A DNA stretch of 64,000 nucleotides. Source: Burkholderia sp. S171 (GTDB lineage Bacteria > Pseudomonadota > Gammaproteobacteria > Burkholderiales > Burkholderiaceae). The position numbers and the translations under genes were made by a program. Below the pieces are notes generated by a model. The model was not told the origin of the DNA and ran no database searches. It saw nothing but the letters and a program-made list of their open reading frames with translations. The stretch is from the NCBI RefSeq assembly GCF_009766085.1, contig NZ_LMUF01000033.1, positions 1 to 64,000 of the forward strand. The letters run 5' to 3'. Positions 1 through 8,151 of the stretch are shown in pieces (the stretch's first letter is position 1; each line of letters begins with the position of its first letter).

Positions 1-351
1 GTTTTAAAAGTGATACAGAAATGTTCTGTCGATTTGGGGCGACCTGGGTGAGGTTTGCCTCTTGCATGGTCTGGAACCGGCGAACGAGCGTTGCTGCAGC
101 CTTGAAGGCTTGCATGCCGCGGTGGCACGGTGGTTTGTCAAAACTTGATGGTGAACAAAAACCGTTGCGTGAATTGCGAACATTCCCCGTCGTCCGTCGT
201 CCGCAAAAGGAGCTTGTTTGCAAAGTGATTGATCAACTACACCTTCAGCCGGTTGGCGCTCTTGGTCTGGGCACTGACGAAACCCGACATAGGTTGGCGA
301 CCGAAGGCCGTGCCATACTTTCGGACCTCCCTGACCAAATTCACAATCGTG
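1..351. other. No supported gene before the Nudix gene
   Basis: Open frames exist on both strands in this stretch, but none has a recognisable product or a good ribosome binding site joined to a plausible protein. A short minus-strand frame ending near 237 (ending in ...KSANRLKV) could be the tail of something real but has no start or match I recognise. Treated as intergenic or degenerate sequence upstream of the Nudix gene. Confidence 0.4.
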
Positions 352-1290
352 ATGACTGCACTTCCCGCGTCCATTGGCTTTAACTTAAACCCGCTCGACC
401 GCCGTTCCGAAAAACGCGACGACCACGCCTTCATCGAACGTCTGCGCAACGACCCGGCATCCCGCTTTCTCGTCTTCAACGGCGACGCCCCGTTGCTCAA
501 GCAAGGCAGCGAGCATGACCCGTGGTTCCTCGCAAGCGAGACCACGGCTTTCGGCGAGCCGCTTCATAGCATCTTCCTCGGAGAGGACAGCAACGGAAGT
601 GGACGCTTCGCACTCGGCTTCAGGGCCACGCCCGACGATGCGTCGAAAGATGTAATGCACGATCGCATCGACCTTCGCTCAATCGCGCTACGGGGCCTCG
701 TTGCGGGGGGCTTGCTCGGAATCCTGGCCGAGGCGAAGTCAATGCTTGACTGGCACCTTCGCCACTCCTTCTGCGCGAACTGCGGCTCCGCAAGCCGCGT
801 CGCGGCGGCCGGCTGGCAACGCATTTGCGATGTTTGCAGCGCGCGCCATTTCCCGCGGGTCGATCCAGTCGTGATCATGCTGGTGATCGATGGTGAACGG
901 TGTCTGCTCGGACGTCAGCGTCAGTTCGCATCTGGAATGTACTCGGCCCTTGCCGGCTTCGTTGAACCAGGCGAGACCGCGGAAGATGCCGTACGCCGTG
1001 AAGTCATGGAGGAAGCGCATGTGAAGTGTGCAACGGTTGTCTACTTTGCGTCGCAGCCGTGGCCTTTCCCTTCATCGCTGATGATTGGCTGCTTCGCGCA
1101 GGCGAGCGACACCAACATCGTCGTCGATACAGCCGAACTTGAAGACGCCCGCTGGTTCTCGCGCGAGGAGGCCGCAGCAATGCTCGCGGGAACCCATGCG
1201 CACGGTCTGTCGGCGCCCCACCCGTTCGCAATTGCTCATCACTTGTTACAGGCGTACGTCGCCCGGGGTACATCGGTGTTGAACGGCTAA
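352..1290 (+). CDS. nudC: NAD+ diphosphatase (NudC-like Nudix hydrolase)
   Basis: Predicted zinc-containing Nudix enzyme that cleaves NAD(H) to NMN(H) and AMP, and in characterised homologues also removes NAD caps from RNA. Cytosolic. The 312-residue product has an N-terminal domain, a four-cysteine zinc site (C141, C144, C159, C162), a full Nudix box (about 202-224, GFVEPGE then REVMEEA) and the SQPWPF motif from residue 234 that distinguishes NudC from other Nudix families. The open frame extends upstream to 229, but homology to the family begins at the ATG at 352, so that start is used. It stands alone; the next genes are on the opposite strand. Confidence 0.92.
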   Translation: MTALPASIGFNLNPLDRRSEKRDDHAFIERLRNDPASRFLVFNGDAPLLKQGSEHDPWFLASETTAFGEPLHSIFLGEDSNGSGRFALGFRATPDDASKDVMHDRIDLRSIALRGLVAGGLLGILAEAKSMLDWHLRHSFCANCGSASRVAAAGWQRICDVCSARHFPRVDPVVIMLVIDGERCLLGRQRQFASGMYSALAGFVEPGETAEDAVRREVMEEAHVKCATVVYFASQPWPFPSSLMIGCFAQASDTNIVVDTAELEDARWFSREEAAAMLAGTHAHGLSAPHPFAIAHHLLQAYVARGTSVLNG

Positions 1291-1480
1291 ATTTGAACGG
1301 CCTTCTTTGCCAAGACCCGGTTCGACCCAACCCGGACAACCGGTGTCCCAGTTGGCCGATGTCCGTTCTTTGAGCACAAGGGTCATTGAAGACTCTCGTG
1401 AGCCTCCGTTAAGCCGCCATCTTCTTCGCTCCACGAAACAGAGCCTGGAGCGAGAGTAAACAGGACAGTGTCCGTAACGA

Positions 1481-2473
1481 TCACGCGAGGTCAACGGTAC
1501 GCACAAACTTCAGCAGTTGGTCGCTGACCTCGGCGGCGGCCTCATGTTGTACCCAATGCCCCACGTTATCGAGTTCGAGTCCTCCTGCAAGGCCCGGTAA
1601 GCCGGCGCGAAGGTCGTCCAGGCTAAGCGGATATAGCTCTCTCAGACCGTCCGCCTTGCCCCAGATAAAAAACGACGGCTGAAGGATCTTCGCGCCCTTC
1701 CACGGAGCGGACAAGACAAAATACGGCTCCGCCGCGCGGTAGTAATTCAACCCTCCGTGGAAACCGGTACGCTGAAATTCCGCGATGTTATGCGCGACGT
1801 AATCCGGTGGCGCCCACGAGGGCAACGCTCCGGGAGCAGCCCGATAAAGGCTTCGAGCCGGATCCATTGGACTCCACTGCTGGCCGGTTGGCGCAGTACC
1901 GGATGCCCAATACAGAATGCCGGGAATGGTCACCGCGGCATTGGCCCAGGTTTCGTCGGCGTCGGGCCGAATTTGGTCGAACATGTAGAACTTGTCTTGA
2001 TGCCCTGCCTGTCGCATCCGGTCGAAAACACTGACGTCTCCGCGCGGCACGAAAGGGACACTGAGGCAGAATACCGCCGCGAATCTGTCCGGGCGCATCA
2101 GAGCCGCGTTCCACGCATGTGTCGCTCCCCAGTCATGACCGACGAGGACAGCGCGGGGAATCTTTAGCGCATCAAGCAAACCAATCAGGTCGCCTGTCGT
2201 GTGCAACGGTGTGTACAGACTTGCGTCGGCCGGAGCCGAGCTTCGCCCATAACCGCGCATATCGGGGGCAATTGCCCGATATCCCGCCGATGCAATGACC
2301 TTCATCTGCTGGCGCCACGTATAGGAGGTGTCAGGAAACCCATGGCAGAACAGCACTGCTGGCCCCTCCCCTTGCTCTGTCACGTGCAAGGAAATGCCAT
2401 TGGTCTCGATGCTGTAGTGTTTGATGCCTTCGCTGAAATCCGAAGTCATGTCATCGCTGTTCGAGGCGCTCAT
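1481..2473 (-). CDS. Alpha/beta hydrolase, epoxide hydrolase-like (first of tandem pair)
   Basis: A 330-residue alpha/beta hydrolase with the oxyanion HGFPD motif (44-48), MRGYGRSS (72-79), and GHDWGA with Asp114 as the likely nucleophile. A near-C-terminal NVGHW carries the catalytic His. An Asp nucleophile in this context is typical of epoxide hydrolases and haloalkane dehalogenases rather than esterases. The start is supported by AAAGGAG a few bases upstream. A related hydrolase lies directly upstream on the same strand with about 60 bp between them, so they are probably co-transcribed and arose by duplication. The substrate cannot be told from sequence. Confidence 0.85.
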   Translation of the reverse strand: MSASNSDDMTSDFSEGIKHYSIETNGISLHVTEQGEGPAVLFCHGFPDTSYTWRQQMKVIASAGYRAIAPDMRGYGRSSAPADASLYTPLHTTGDLIGLLDALKIPRAVLVGHDWGATHAWNAALMRPDRFAAVFCLSVPFVPRGDVSVFDRMRQAGHQDKFYMFDQIRPDADETWANAAVTIPGILYWASGTAPTGQQWSPMDPARSLYRAAPGALPSWAPPDYVAHNIAEFQRTGFHGGLNYYRAAEPYFVLSAPWKGAKILQPSFFIWGKADGLRELYPLSLDDLRAGLPGLAGGLELDNVGHWVQHEAAAEVSDQLLKFVRTVDLA

Positions 2474-2535
2474 TTCATTTAACTCCTTTAGTCGACGTGC
2501 AAGACCCGATGCGGGTCAGGATGCGTCCGTGACGG

Positions 2536-3540
2536 CTACGACAGCCCCTTCGCCTCGAGCCAGGAGCGGATTACCTGGACGAGTTCAGCCTTGCGTTCGA
2601 GCGGCAGCCAGTGGCCTGCGCCGAGCGTCGCCACAGACAGCTCCGTGCAGGCGTTTCGCATGGGCTCGCCGAGAGCGCTGCGGGTGATGTCGCAGATGCC
2701 ATCGAATTCGCCGTTCACGAACAGCACGGGCTGGCTCAGGCGGCCGCTGTCGGGCGCAGTTCGAGCGTAGGCGATGTTGGCGTCATCGTTCAGATACCAC
2801 GCGTTACCCGGACGAAAGCCGGTCACACGGAACGCATCAACCAGCGCGTCGAAGTCGGCAGACGGCCAGAGCGCCGCATCCGGCGCGACCGTCGGCGCGC
2901 GACGGGCCGAACCGAACCAGCCTCCATTGCGCGAGACCAGCGCAGAGCGATAGACGTGATCCACGGACTTAGGGTCTCCAGACCGATAGATCGCCGCCAG
3001 TGACGACGCTATGTCGGCATTGAAGTCGGTCACGGTCTGATCGAAATGCGTCAGGTAGAAGCGGTAGTAGTCCCATTGCCCGTCCGGATACTGATCGGCG
3101 GGATAAAGCGTCCGATCGACCAGGGGCAGCAGACTGCGCAACCCGAAGCTCTCGGGCATATACGGAACGGAGACGAAGACAACCGCACGGCTGCGTTTCG
3201 CGTGATGCGCAGCGAGCGCCGCGGCCACCGGGCTTCCCAGATCGTGGCCGACCCATATTGCCGGACTCGCGCCCAGATGGTCATGAAGCTCGACCAGGTC
3301 GTCCACTACCTCTTCGAGCGCATAGGCATCGGGCGCGCCTGGTGTCGACGAGCCGCCGTATCCGCGCATGTCCGGCGCAATGCAGCGCCAGCCATCCGAC
3401 GCGAATGCCTCGATCTGCGCGCGCCACATCAGACCCAGCCCAGGCCAGCCGTGAAGGAAAATCATCAATGGCCCCTCAGCGGGTCCGGCCTCCCAATAGC
3501 GTGTGGAATGACGGGGTGAGGCGAAGGTGCGGGCGATCAT
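2536..3540 (-). CDS. Alpha/beta hydrolase, epoxide hydrolase-like (second of tandem pair)
   Basis: A 334-residue paralogue of the neighbouring hydrolase, sharing HGWPG (30-34), MRGYGGSS, GHDLGS (98-103, Asp100 as nucleophile) and a C-terminal GAGHW with the catalytic His. It is the promoter-proximal gene of the pair. The ribosome binding site is weak (GGAG about 12 bases before the ATG), so the exact start is less sure than the gene. The substrate is unknown; epoxides or halogenated compounds are possibilities inferred from the family only. Confidence 0.85.
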   Translation of the reverse strand: MIARTFASPRHSTRYWEAGPAEGPLMIFLHGWPGLGLMWRAQIEAFASDGWRCIAPDMRGYGGSSTPGAPDAYALEEVVDDLVELHDHLGASPAIWVGHDLGSPVAAALAAHHAKRSRAVVFVSVPYMPESFGLRSLLPLVDRTLYPADQYPDGQWDYYRFYLTHFDQTVTDFNADIASSLAAIYRSGDPKSVDHVYRSALVSRNGGWFGSARRAPTVAPDAALWPSADFDALVDAFRVTGFRPGNAWYLNDDANIAYARTAPDSGRLSQPVLFVNGEFDGICDITRSALGEPMRNACTELSVATLGAGHWLPLERKAELVQVIRSWLEAKGLS

Positions 3541-3966
3541 GGCAGGAACATTCTCCGATGTACGGGTCGTCCGGGAAGGACGCGGACTTCGAATTCGATC
3601 TGCTTTTTTATCGATTCAATTTCCATCGAAATTATTATCACGATGTTCGATTAAATCAATCAAGCAGATCTCTATTCTTTAAAAGAAGTTCCCTCATCGC
3701 ACCGCCGCGGCGGTTAGACGCGAGAATTGTTTGAGTTCGGAAGGATTTCGTGGAGGCCGGATCTGACTTGCTCGGCGATTGAAGCTCGCCGCGTCGCAAA
3801 CTGCGAAAGATGCTTTCCCTTCAACATGCGCTCAACGTGCTCGCTGCAGTCAAGGCCAACGCCTTAGGGCCATGCAACGCCATAGCCGAATGATGTTCGA
3901 TGACTCAAAATGAAAGAGATGGATCGTTTGCTTCATGTCTTTTCCCATGAATTCCGATACCGACTA
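3541..3966. other. Gene-free region between hydrolase pair and YefM-YoeB
   Basis: About 425 bp with no convincing gene. The part at roughly 3595-3680 is notably A+T-rich for this genome and probably holds the promoter for the minus-strand hydrolase pair. I could not assign definite -35 and -10 boxes. Confidence 0.4.
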
Positions 3967-4230
3967 TCAGTAGTGGTAGCGGCATGAAACGATGTTGATC
4001 GGCGCATCCGTAACCTCATAAACTAGACGATTAACTTCGTCGATGCGTCGCGACCAAAAACCTGTCAAATTTGCCTTCAGCGGTTCAGGTTTTCCGATAC
4101 CCTCGAACGGTGTTCGTAGAGTTTCTTTGACAAGCTGATTGATTCGTTTAACCGTCTTCTTATCTTGCCCCTGCCAGTAGACATAGTCGTCCCATGCCTC
4201 GGCAGTCCACATGATATTCAAGGTGCTCAT
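3967..4230 (-). CDS. yoeB: Type II toxin YoeB (Txe/YoeB family mRNA interferase)
   Basis: An 87-residue RelE-superfamily toxin. Characterised YoeB proteins bind the ribosome and cut mRNA at the A site. The family signature is clear: W-x-x-AWDDY-x-YW near the N terminus, then INQL, a GIGKPEPLK block, FWSRRID, N-R-L-V-Y, and the C-terminal CRYHY end characteristic of YoeB. The start overlaps the end of the upstream antitoxin gene by 4 bp (ATGA type), which implies translational coupling. Confidence 0.95.
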   Translation of the reverse strand: MSTLNIMWTAEAWDDYVYWQGQDKKTVKRINQLVKETLRTPFEGIGKPEPLKANLTGFWSRRIDEVNRLVYEVTDAPINIVSCRYHY

Positions 4231-4487
4231 TCGCCAGCTTCGTCCAGCTTGCGCGACTTGACCTTGCCCGCGCGCAATTGGGTAATAGACCGCTCAAGAT
4301 GAGCAACGTTTGCTGGTGAGCGCAGCAGATAAACCGTCTCCATCAAACTGTCGTAATGCTCCTGTGACATGACAACCGCATTGGGTGCATCGCGACGAGT
4401 GATAAGCGTAACGTCTACGTCATCAACCACGTTATCGATAACCTGCTTAAGGTTTGCGCGTGCGTCGGTAAAAGGGATTGTGCGCAT
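4227..4487 (-). CDS. yefM: Type II antitoxin YefM (Phd/YefM family)
   Basis: An 86-residue antitoxin with the Phd/YefM DNA-binding N terminus (FTDARANLKQVIDNV), the TRRDAPNAVVMS strand and the SLMETVYLLRSPAN segment. The C-terminal tail is the expected YoeB-neutralising region. It is the first gene of the operon and probably autorepresses with YoeB through the TGTACA palindromes just upstream. Confidence 0.95.
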   Translation of the reverse strand: MRTIPFTDARANLKQVIDNVVDDVDVTLITRRDAPNAVVMSQEHYDSLMETVYLLRSPANVAHLERSITQLRAGKVKSRKLDEAGE

Positions 4488-4504
4488 TTGTTCTCCTTGT
4501 TAAC

Positions 4505-4566
4505 CTGTACCTAAAGATGTACAAGTGTAACGTAGCCGAACCAACATGTACAGCTACCTGTACATG
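4505..4566 (-). promoter_or_regulatory. YefM-YoeB operator: TGTACA palindromes
   Basis: Three TGTACA cores (4518, 4547, 4559) and one TGTAC half core (4506) lie just upstream of yefM. The segment 4545-4566 is a 22-bp near-perfect palindrome with CATGTACA and TGTACATG arms. The E. coli YefM/YefM-YoeB operator is known to use TGTACA-core palindromes, so this is very probably the autoregulatory operator. Confidence 0.82.
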
Positions 4567-4745
4567 CGCGTTTTCCTCTTCACGTGTTCAATTATCGAAC
4601 CGGCCGAACACCGCATTGAAATCCGAAAGCCAGTCAGATCACTTTATCCGCCTCATATGACGCGTCCGGCTCTTCTGTCGTCGTCACGACGCTCCGCCTG
4701 CTTATCAATTTCCAGAACGATCGTATTTTTTACTTCTGCCTTCGA

Positions 4746-5066
4746 TCAATACGCGCCGAAGATACGGTCGAGCGCAGCGAGGATGGCGTCGCGATGATCC
4801 GCAAGGGAGCCGATGCGCCGGCCGAGCGCATTCAACGGAATGGCGCCCATGGCAGGCGTGTCGAGGAAGTGTTTCTCGCCATTGATTTCAAAGACCGGCA
4901 GCAAATCGGACGGTTTGCCTGAGAACCCGAGATCCGGGGTAGGTCTCAGAGGAATCACGACGCGCGTCGGCAAGATTCCGACATGGGCACTCTGCACGTC
5001 GAGCAGGTACGGTGCAAGGCGCCGGGTCTCGTCGTCGGGGTTACCGTACAGATCAAAACGCGCCAT
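4746..5066 (-). CDS. ccdB: Type II toxin CcdB (gyrase inhibitor)
   Basis: A 106-residue CcdB-family toxin. Known CcdB proteins trap DNA gyrase through their C terminus. Family features visible here are the N-terminal MARFDLYGNP strand, LLDVQSAHV, TRVVIPL and the late DTPAMGAIPLNALG block. The longer open frame upstream (to 5156) is antisense-like and lacks homology; the ATG at 5066 overlaps the stop of ccdA by one base (TAATG), the usual coupling for this operon. Confidence 0.93.
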   Translation of the reverse strand: MARFDLYGNPDDETRRLAPYLLDVQSAHVGILPTRVVIPLRPTPDLGFSGKPSDLLPVFEINGEKHFLDTPAMGAIPLNALGRRIGSLADHRDAILAALDRIFGAY

Positions 5067-5308
5067 TAAAACGTCCTGTACTTCGCGAGCGGCAGCCCGT
5101 CGCGTTCGACCATTGCAGTGTATGCCGCGACCAGCTCGGCGTTGTCGGCTGCCCAACGGCGCGCCTCAGTCTCCTGGATTTCTTCGCGCACACCACGCTC
5201 ACTCGCGCGCGAAAGGTTGATCCCGAGTTCTTTGGCCCGATCCAGAATTTCAGGCGGCAGCGTGACGTTCGTGGACTTACGCGCCCGGACTTCAAGTGCC
5301 TTACCCAT
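5066..5308 (-). CDS. ccdA: Type II antitoxin CcdA
   Basis: An 80-residue antitoxin with a ribbon-helix-helix N terminus (KSTNVTLPPEILDRAKELG) and the characteristic C-terminal toxin-binding segment (EEIQETEARRWAADN...GLPLAKYR). The start at 5308 is chosen because GGAG lies six bases upstream; in-frame ATGs at 5314 and 5320 are possible. It is first in the operon and translationally coupled to ccdB. Confidence 0.93.
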   Translation of the reverse strand: MGKALEVRARKSTNVTLPPEILDRAKELGINLSRASERGVREEIQETEARRWAADNAELVAAYTAMVERDGLPLAKYRTF

Positions 5309-5330
5309 GCGCATCTCCATGTTGTAAACC

Positions 5331-5350
5331 ATGTGCATTATAGTCCACAT
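5331..5350 (-). promoter_or_regulatory. Candidate ccdAB promoter/operator
   Basis: On the minus strand, a perfect TATAAT (-10 like, 5342-5337) sits inside a short inverted repeat with ATGTG and CACAT arms (5331-5335 and 5346-5350), about 30 bp upstream of ccdA. This fits an autorepressed promoter where the CcdA ribbon-helix-helix covers the -10. No good -35 at standard spacing was found. Confidence 0.45.
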
Positions 5351-5651
5351 ACATGATGGTCGCTATCCAATCCGACCGTCTGCCGGCTCGTGCTGCCGTA
5401 GGCATTCCTGCCGGTACGCCAACTTATGGCGGGGAGCAAAGACGCGATAGATCTCTCGACCCGCCTTTGGCGGCCAAACCTGCAAACCGATGAGTTAGCT
5501 TTAACCCATGCTGCCACTTCCGCAGAGTTTTAAGATTTCGTGCTCCTCGAGATCGGGACGCAAACGGAGTGGCTGACTGACCAAAGGTTGCTCCGGCGCC
5601 CGCCCGGGCCTGGATAGCGCGCCCTTCATCTTCTCAATGGACGAAGACGTA
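5351..5651. other. Gene-free region between ccdA and the DUF3726 gene
   Basis: About 300 bp with no plausible gene. It separates the ccdAB promoter from the 3' end of the DUF3726 gene. No terminator hairpin with a T run was recognised. Confidence 0.35.
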
Positions 5652-6392
5652 TCAGAATCCATCGTCCGCGCCTCCCGCCCCTTGGTCTCGCGACATTTGC
5701 GATGCCGGCACCAGCACCTTGCTCTTCCATGCGATCAGCCGATCCACCTGCGTAGCATCGACAACGATCCCACGCCACAGCGCGTCGCGATAGCGCGCGT
5801 CCAATTCCGCCGCATCGATTGCGCCAGCCATGTTTTGAGGAGCTGCGAGCGCCGCATCGAATGGCACCACCTCCGTCGTGCATCGCACAATGATCTCTAG
5901 CGACGTGGTTCCTGCCTGCGCGTTGCAACCGAGGTAAGCGGGATACACTTCGTGCCCGGACGTCGCGGCAAAATGCCGGCCCACTCGGTCCGTCCACGAC
6001 AGATCAAAACGGCGACCGCGCGCGCACATCGACTTCAGACCATACAGTGCGAGGCGTGGCGACAATGCATTCGATACCCTCACGGTACCCGTGCCCGCCG
6101 GCGTCGCCCTCGCCCATGCCAAGTCGAACGCCAGCAGACAACCTGCGAGTCCGGTACAGGATGTGTTGGGCTCCACGCGTGCGCCCGGCTTACCCAGAAG
6201 CGCTGGCTCGACGACATATTCCTCCTGGCGTGCGACGCCAAGAAGTCCGTTGATTGCCTCCATGCCGTCGAACCCCATCGCCTGCAACCACACGGCGGCG
6301 TCCGCTGCATCTTCGTAATCGCCTTGCGTCCAGCCGCTGCCTTCCAGCGCGCTGCGACACAGCGAATTCAGTTCGTTGAGCGCCATCTTCAT
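5652..6392 (-). CDS. DUF3726 domain protein, last gene of the BCCT operon
   Basis: A 246-residue protein of the DUF3726 family, whose biochemical function is not known to me. It begins ALNELNSLCRSALEGSGW and has an N-terminal helical part followed by a mixed region, with no signal peptide or membrane segment. The ATG at 6392 lies one base after the TGA of the upstream 585-residue gene, so translation is surely coupled. The neighbours (BCCT transporter, dipeptidase-like protein, aldehyde dehydrogenase) suggest a role in metabolism of a quaternary-amine or related solute; that is inference from context only. Confidence 0.75.
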   Translation of the reverse strand: MKMALNELNSLCRSALEGSGWTQGDYEDAADAAVWLQAMGFDGMEAINGLLGVARQEEYVVEPALLGKPGARVEPNTSCTGLAGCLLAFDLAWARATPAGTGTVRVSNALSPRLALYGLKSMCARGRRFDLSWTDRVGRHFAATSGHEVYPAYLGCNAQAGTTSLEIIVRCTTEVVPFDAALAAPQNMAGAIDAAELDARYRDALWRGIVVDATQVDRLIAWKSKVLVPASQMSRDQGAGGADDGF

Positions 6393-6393
6393 G

Positions 6394-8151
6394 TCATGCG
6401 TCTCCTCGTTCGTTGCCGCCCGGGACGCAGGGAAACGCCCAATCGTCGACCATGTCCGGCGAGAGGTCGTCGAGCGTCGGCGCTCCCTGATAAAGCGTGA
6501 CCCGGACCCACAGGTTCGACTTCGGATCGAACTTGCTCGCACCGAACATCGACAACTTGGCGCGCATCAGGTCGATGGGCAGCATGTCCTGCGCGAGCAG
6601 GTTGTGACGGATTTCGCCGTAAGCGTGCGATGCAAGCGTCTGGATTCGCCGCACGATGGCCCGGTACTCGGGACACTCGGCAACAAACCCTGCAACAGTG
6701 CGAACGTCGTCCCCCTGCGCCTTCAACTTGGTATGCAGCCGCAATACCTGACGCGAGATATCCAGCGGCTGCTCCAGCTCAGCGCCCGCTTCTTCAGCAC
6801 GCACGCCAAGCCTCGGCTCTTCCTTTTCTGCTGACCTGTACCAGAAGAAATGATCATCGTCCCGCTGCGCGGCCGGCTGTTCCATCACCCATCCGTAGTC
6901 GCGCTCGACAAGCTCGCGCAACTCGCCAACGGACATGTCCGGATCAAGCGTCAGCGCGTCATCGACAGGCGTCGCGCATTCAATCGAATCCACCAGTTCG
7001 GGATAAAGCTCGATCAGCACGGTAACGAGGATTTCCTGCGTCGCACAGGAAAGCTGCGCGGTCGCCCACGAAAGCAATTTGCTCCAGCGGAACGCGCCCT
7101 TTTGCTCGCAGGTGATCTGCAATTCACGGGCGAGCCGGGGCAGTTCATCGATAATCAGCGCATTGCGCGCCGCTTCCGGCAGATGATCGGTGTGAACCTG
7201 CGCAACATGGCGACCCGCACGCGCAAGCAATCCCATCGCGCGCTCGACTGCGCCACGATCAACCGATTCAACCGCCAGCACGCGCGCCAGTGCCGTCTCG
7301 CGAGCGCGTATCCACTGATCGACCTGCACGGGATGACGCACGAGAAACGGCGCCATGCCAAGACCGGTTGCATTGCCTACGCCGAGATAACGCCGGAAGC
7401 TGTGCGCCAGCTTGACCGCTGCTCGCGGATTGCGTCGTGCGGCAACGTGTTCCACTAACCGCACGCTGAAGTCGCGCAGCACGAATACGGCGCACATCTG
7501 CGCGGAGAAACCTCGGTCGAATGCCCGGCTGTCGACGAGCCGCGGATAATCCGCTATGCCGAACTTGCCATTGCCGTACACCGCCGTCGTCCGGATCAGA
7601 TAGCCGACCCGTTCGAACGCTGCGGGGTCCGGTTGCCTGCCTGCGGCGAGGCAGTCCACCACGTACCCGAAGTTGCGCACGCTCTTGTTCGCGCGACACA
7701 AGACCAGGTCGTTGGCGCGCAAACGGCCCGCCTCCTGCAACGGCACGTTGCCACGCAGATACACAATATCAGCAGCGCTCGGAACGCCGCAAATCAGCGC
7801 GGAAGTGATATCCCACTTCTGCGCGATAACGCGGTCGGTACGTTCCGAGTCATCGAGATATTGCGAGAAAATGACCTGACTGTAGCGCTCGCCGTAGGCT
7901 TCGATGGTATAGATGCAGACGCCGAAGCCATCGTCATCCAGGTCCATGCTCGTGGCACGAATGCGCCAGTTGTCGTACGCCATCCGTCGCACGAGAGAAC
8001 GCACGAAGCTCAGGCGTGTACCGTGCATTGCGCCCAGCCGCTCGGTGCGGTTCGTGATATCCGGACTACGAAGCGGTCCGCTGGGCGTCTGGTCGCCCAG
8101 CACACGCACACGCTCTTGCCTATCGTCCGTGATTGCATGGATCGCCATCAT
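6394..8151 (-). CDS. Conserved uncharacterised 585-residue protein
   Basis: I do not recognise a characterised family. The product is soluble, without signal peptide or membrane segments, and rich in Arg, Asp and Glu. Visible blocks include GTRLSFVRSLVRRMAYDNWR near the N terminus, a VIFSQYLDDSERTDR segment, and an RKLAHSFRRYLGVGN-like helix in the middle. The ATG at 8151 overlaps the BCCT stop codon (ATGA); an ATG at 8148 has better spacing to GGAG. It is sandwiched between the transporter and the DUF3726 gene with coupled translation on both sides, so these three probably act together, possibly as a catabolic enzyme with a partner subunit. Confidence 0.7.
   Translation of the reverse strand: MMAIHAITDDRQERVRVLGDQTPSGPLRSPDITNRTERLGAMHGTRLSFVRSLVRRMAYDNWRIRATSMDLDDDGFGVCIYTIEAYGERYSQVIFSQYLDDSERTDRVIAQKWDITSALICGVPSAADIVYLRGNVPLQEAGRLRANDLVLCRANKSVRNFGYVVDCLAAGRQPDPAAFERVGYLIRTTAVYGNGKFGIADYPRLVDSRAFDRGFSAQMCAVFVLRDFSVRLVEHVAARRNPRAAVKLAHSFRRYLGVGNATGLGMAPFLVRHPVQVDQWIRARETALARVLAVESVDRGAVERAMGLLARAGRHVAQVHTDHLPEAARNALIIDELPRLARELQITCEQKGAFRWSKLLSWATAQLSCATQEILVTVLIELYPELVDSIECATPVDDALTLDPDMSVGELRELVERDYGWVMEQPAAQRDDDHFFWYRSAEKEEPRLGVRAEEAGAELEQPLDISRQVLRLHTKLKAQGDDVRTVAGFVAECPEYRAIVRRIQTLASHAYGEIRHNLLAQDMLPIDLMRAKLSMFGASKFDPKSNLWVRVTLYQGAPTLDDLSPDMVDDWAFPCVPGGNERGDA

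Noticed and set aside
21..383. 120-codon open frame at the start of the window
   Set aside because: No recognisable domain or ribosome binding site, and it overlaps the supported Nudix start.
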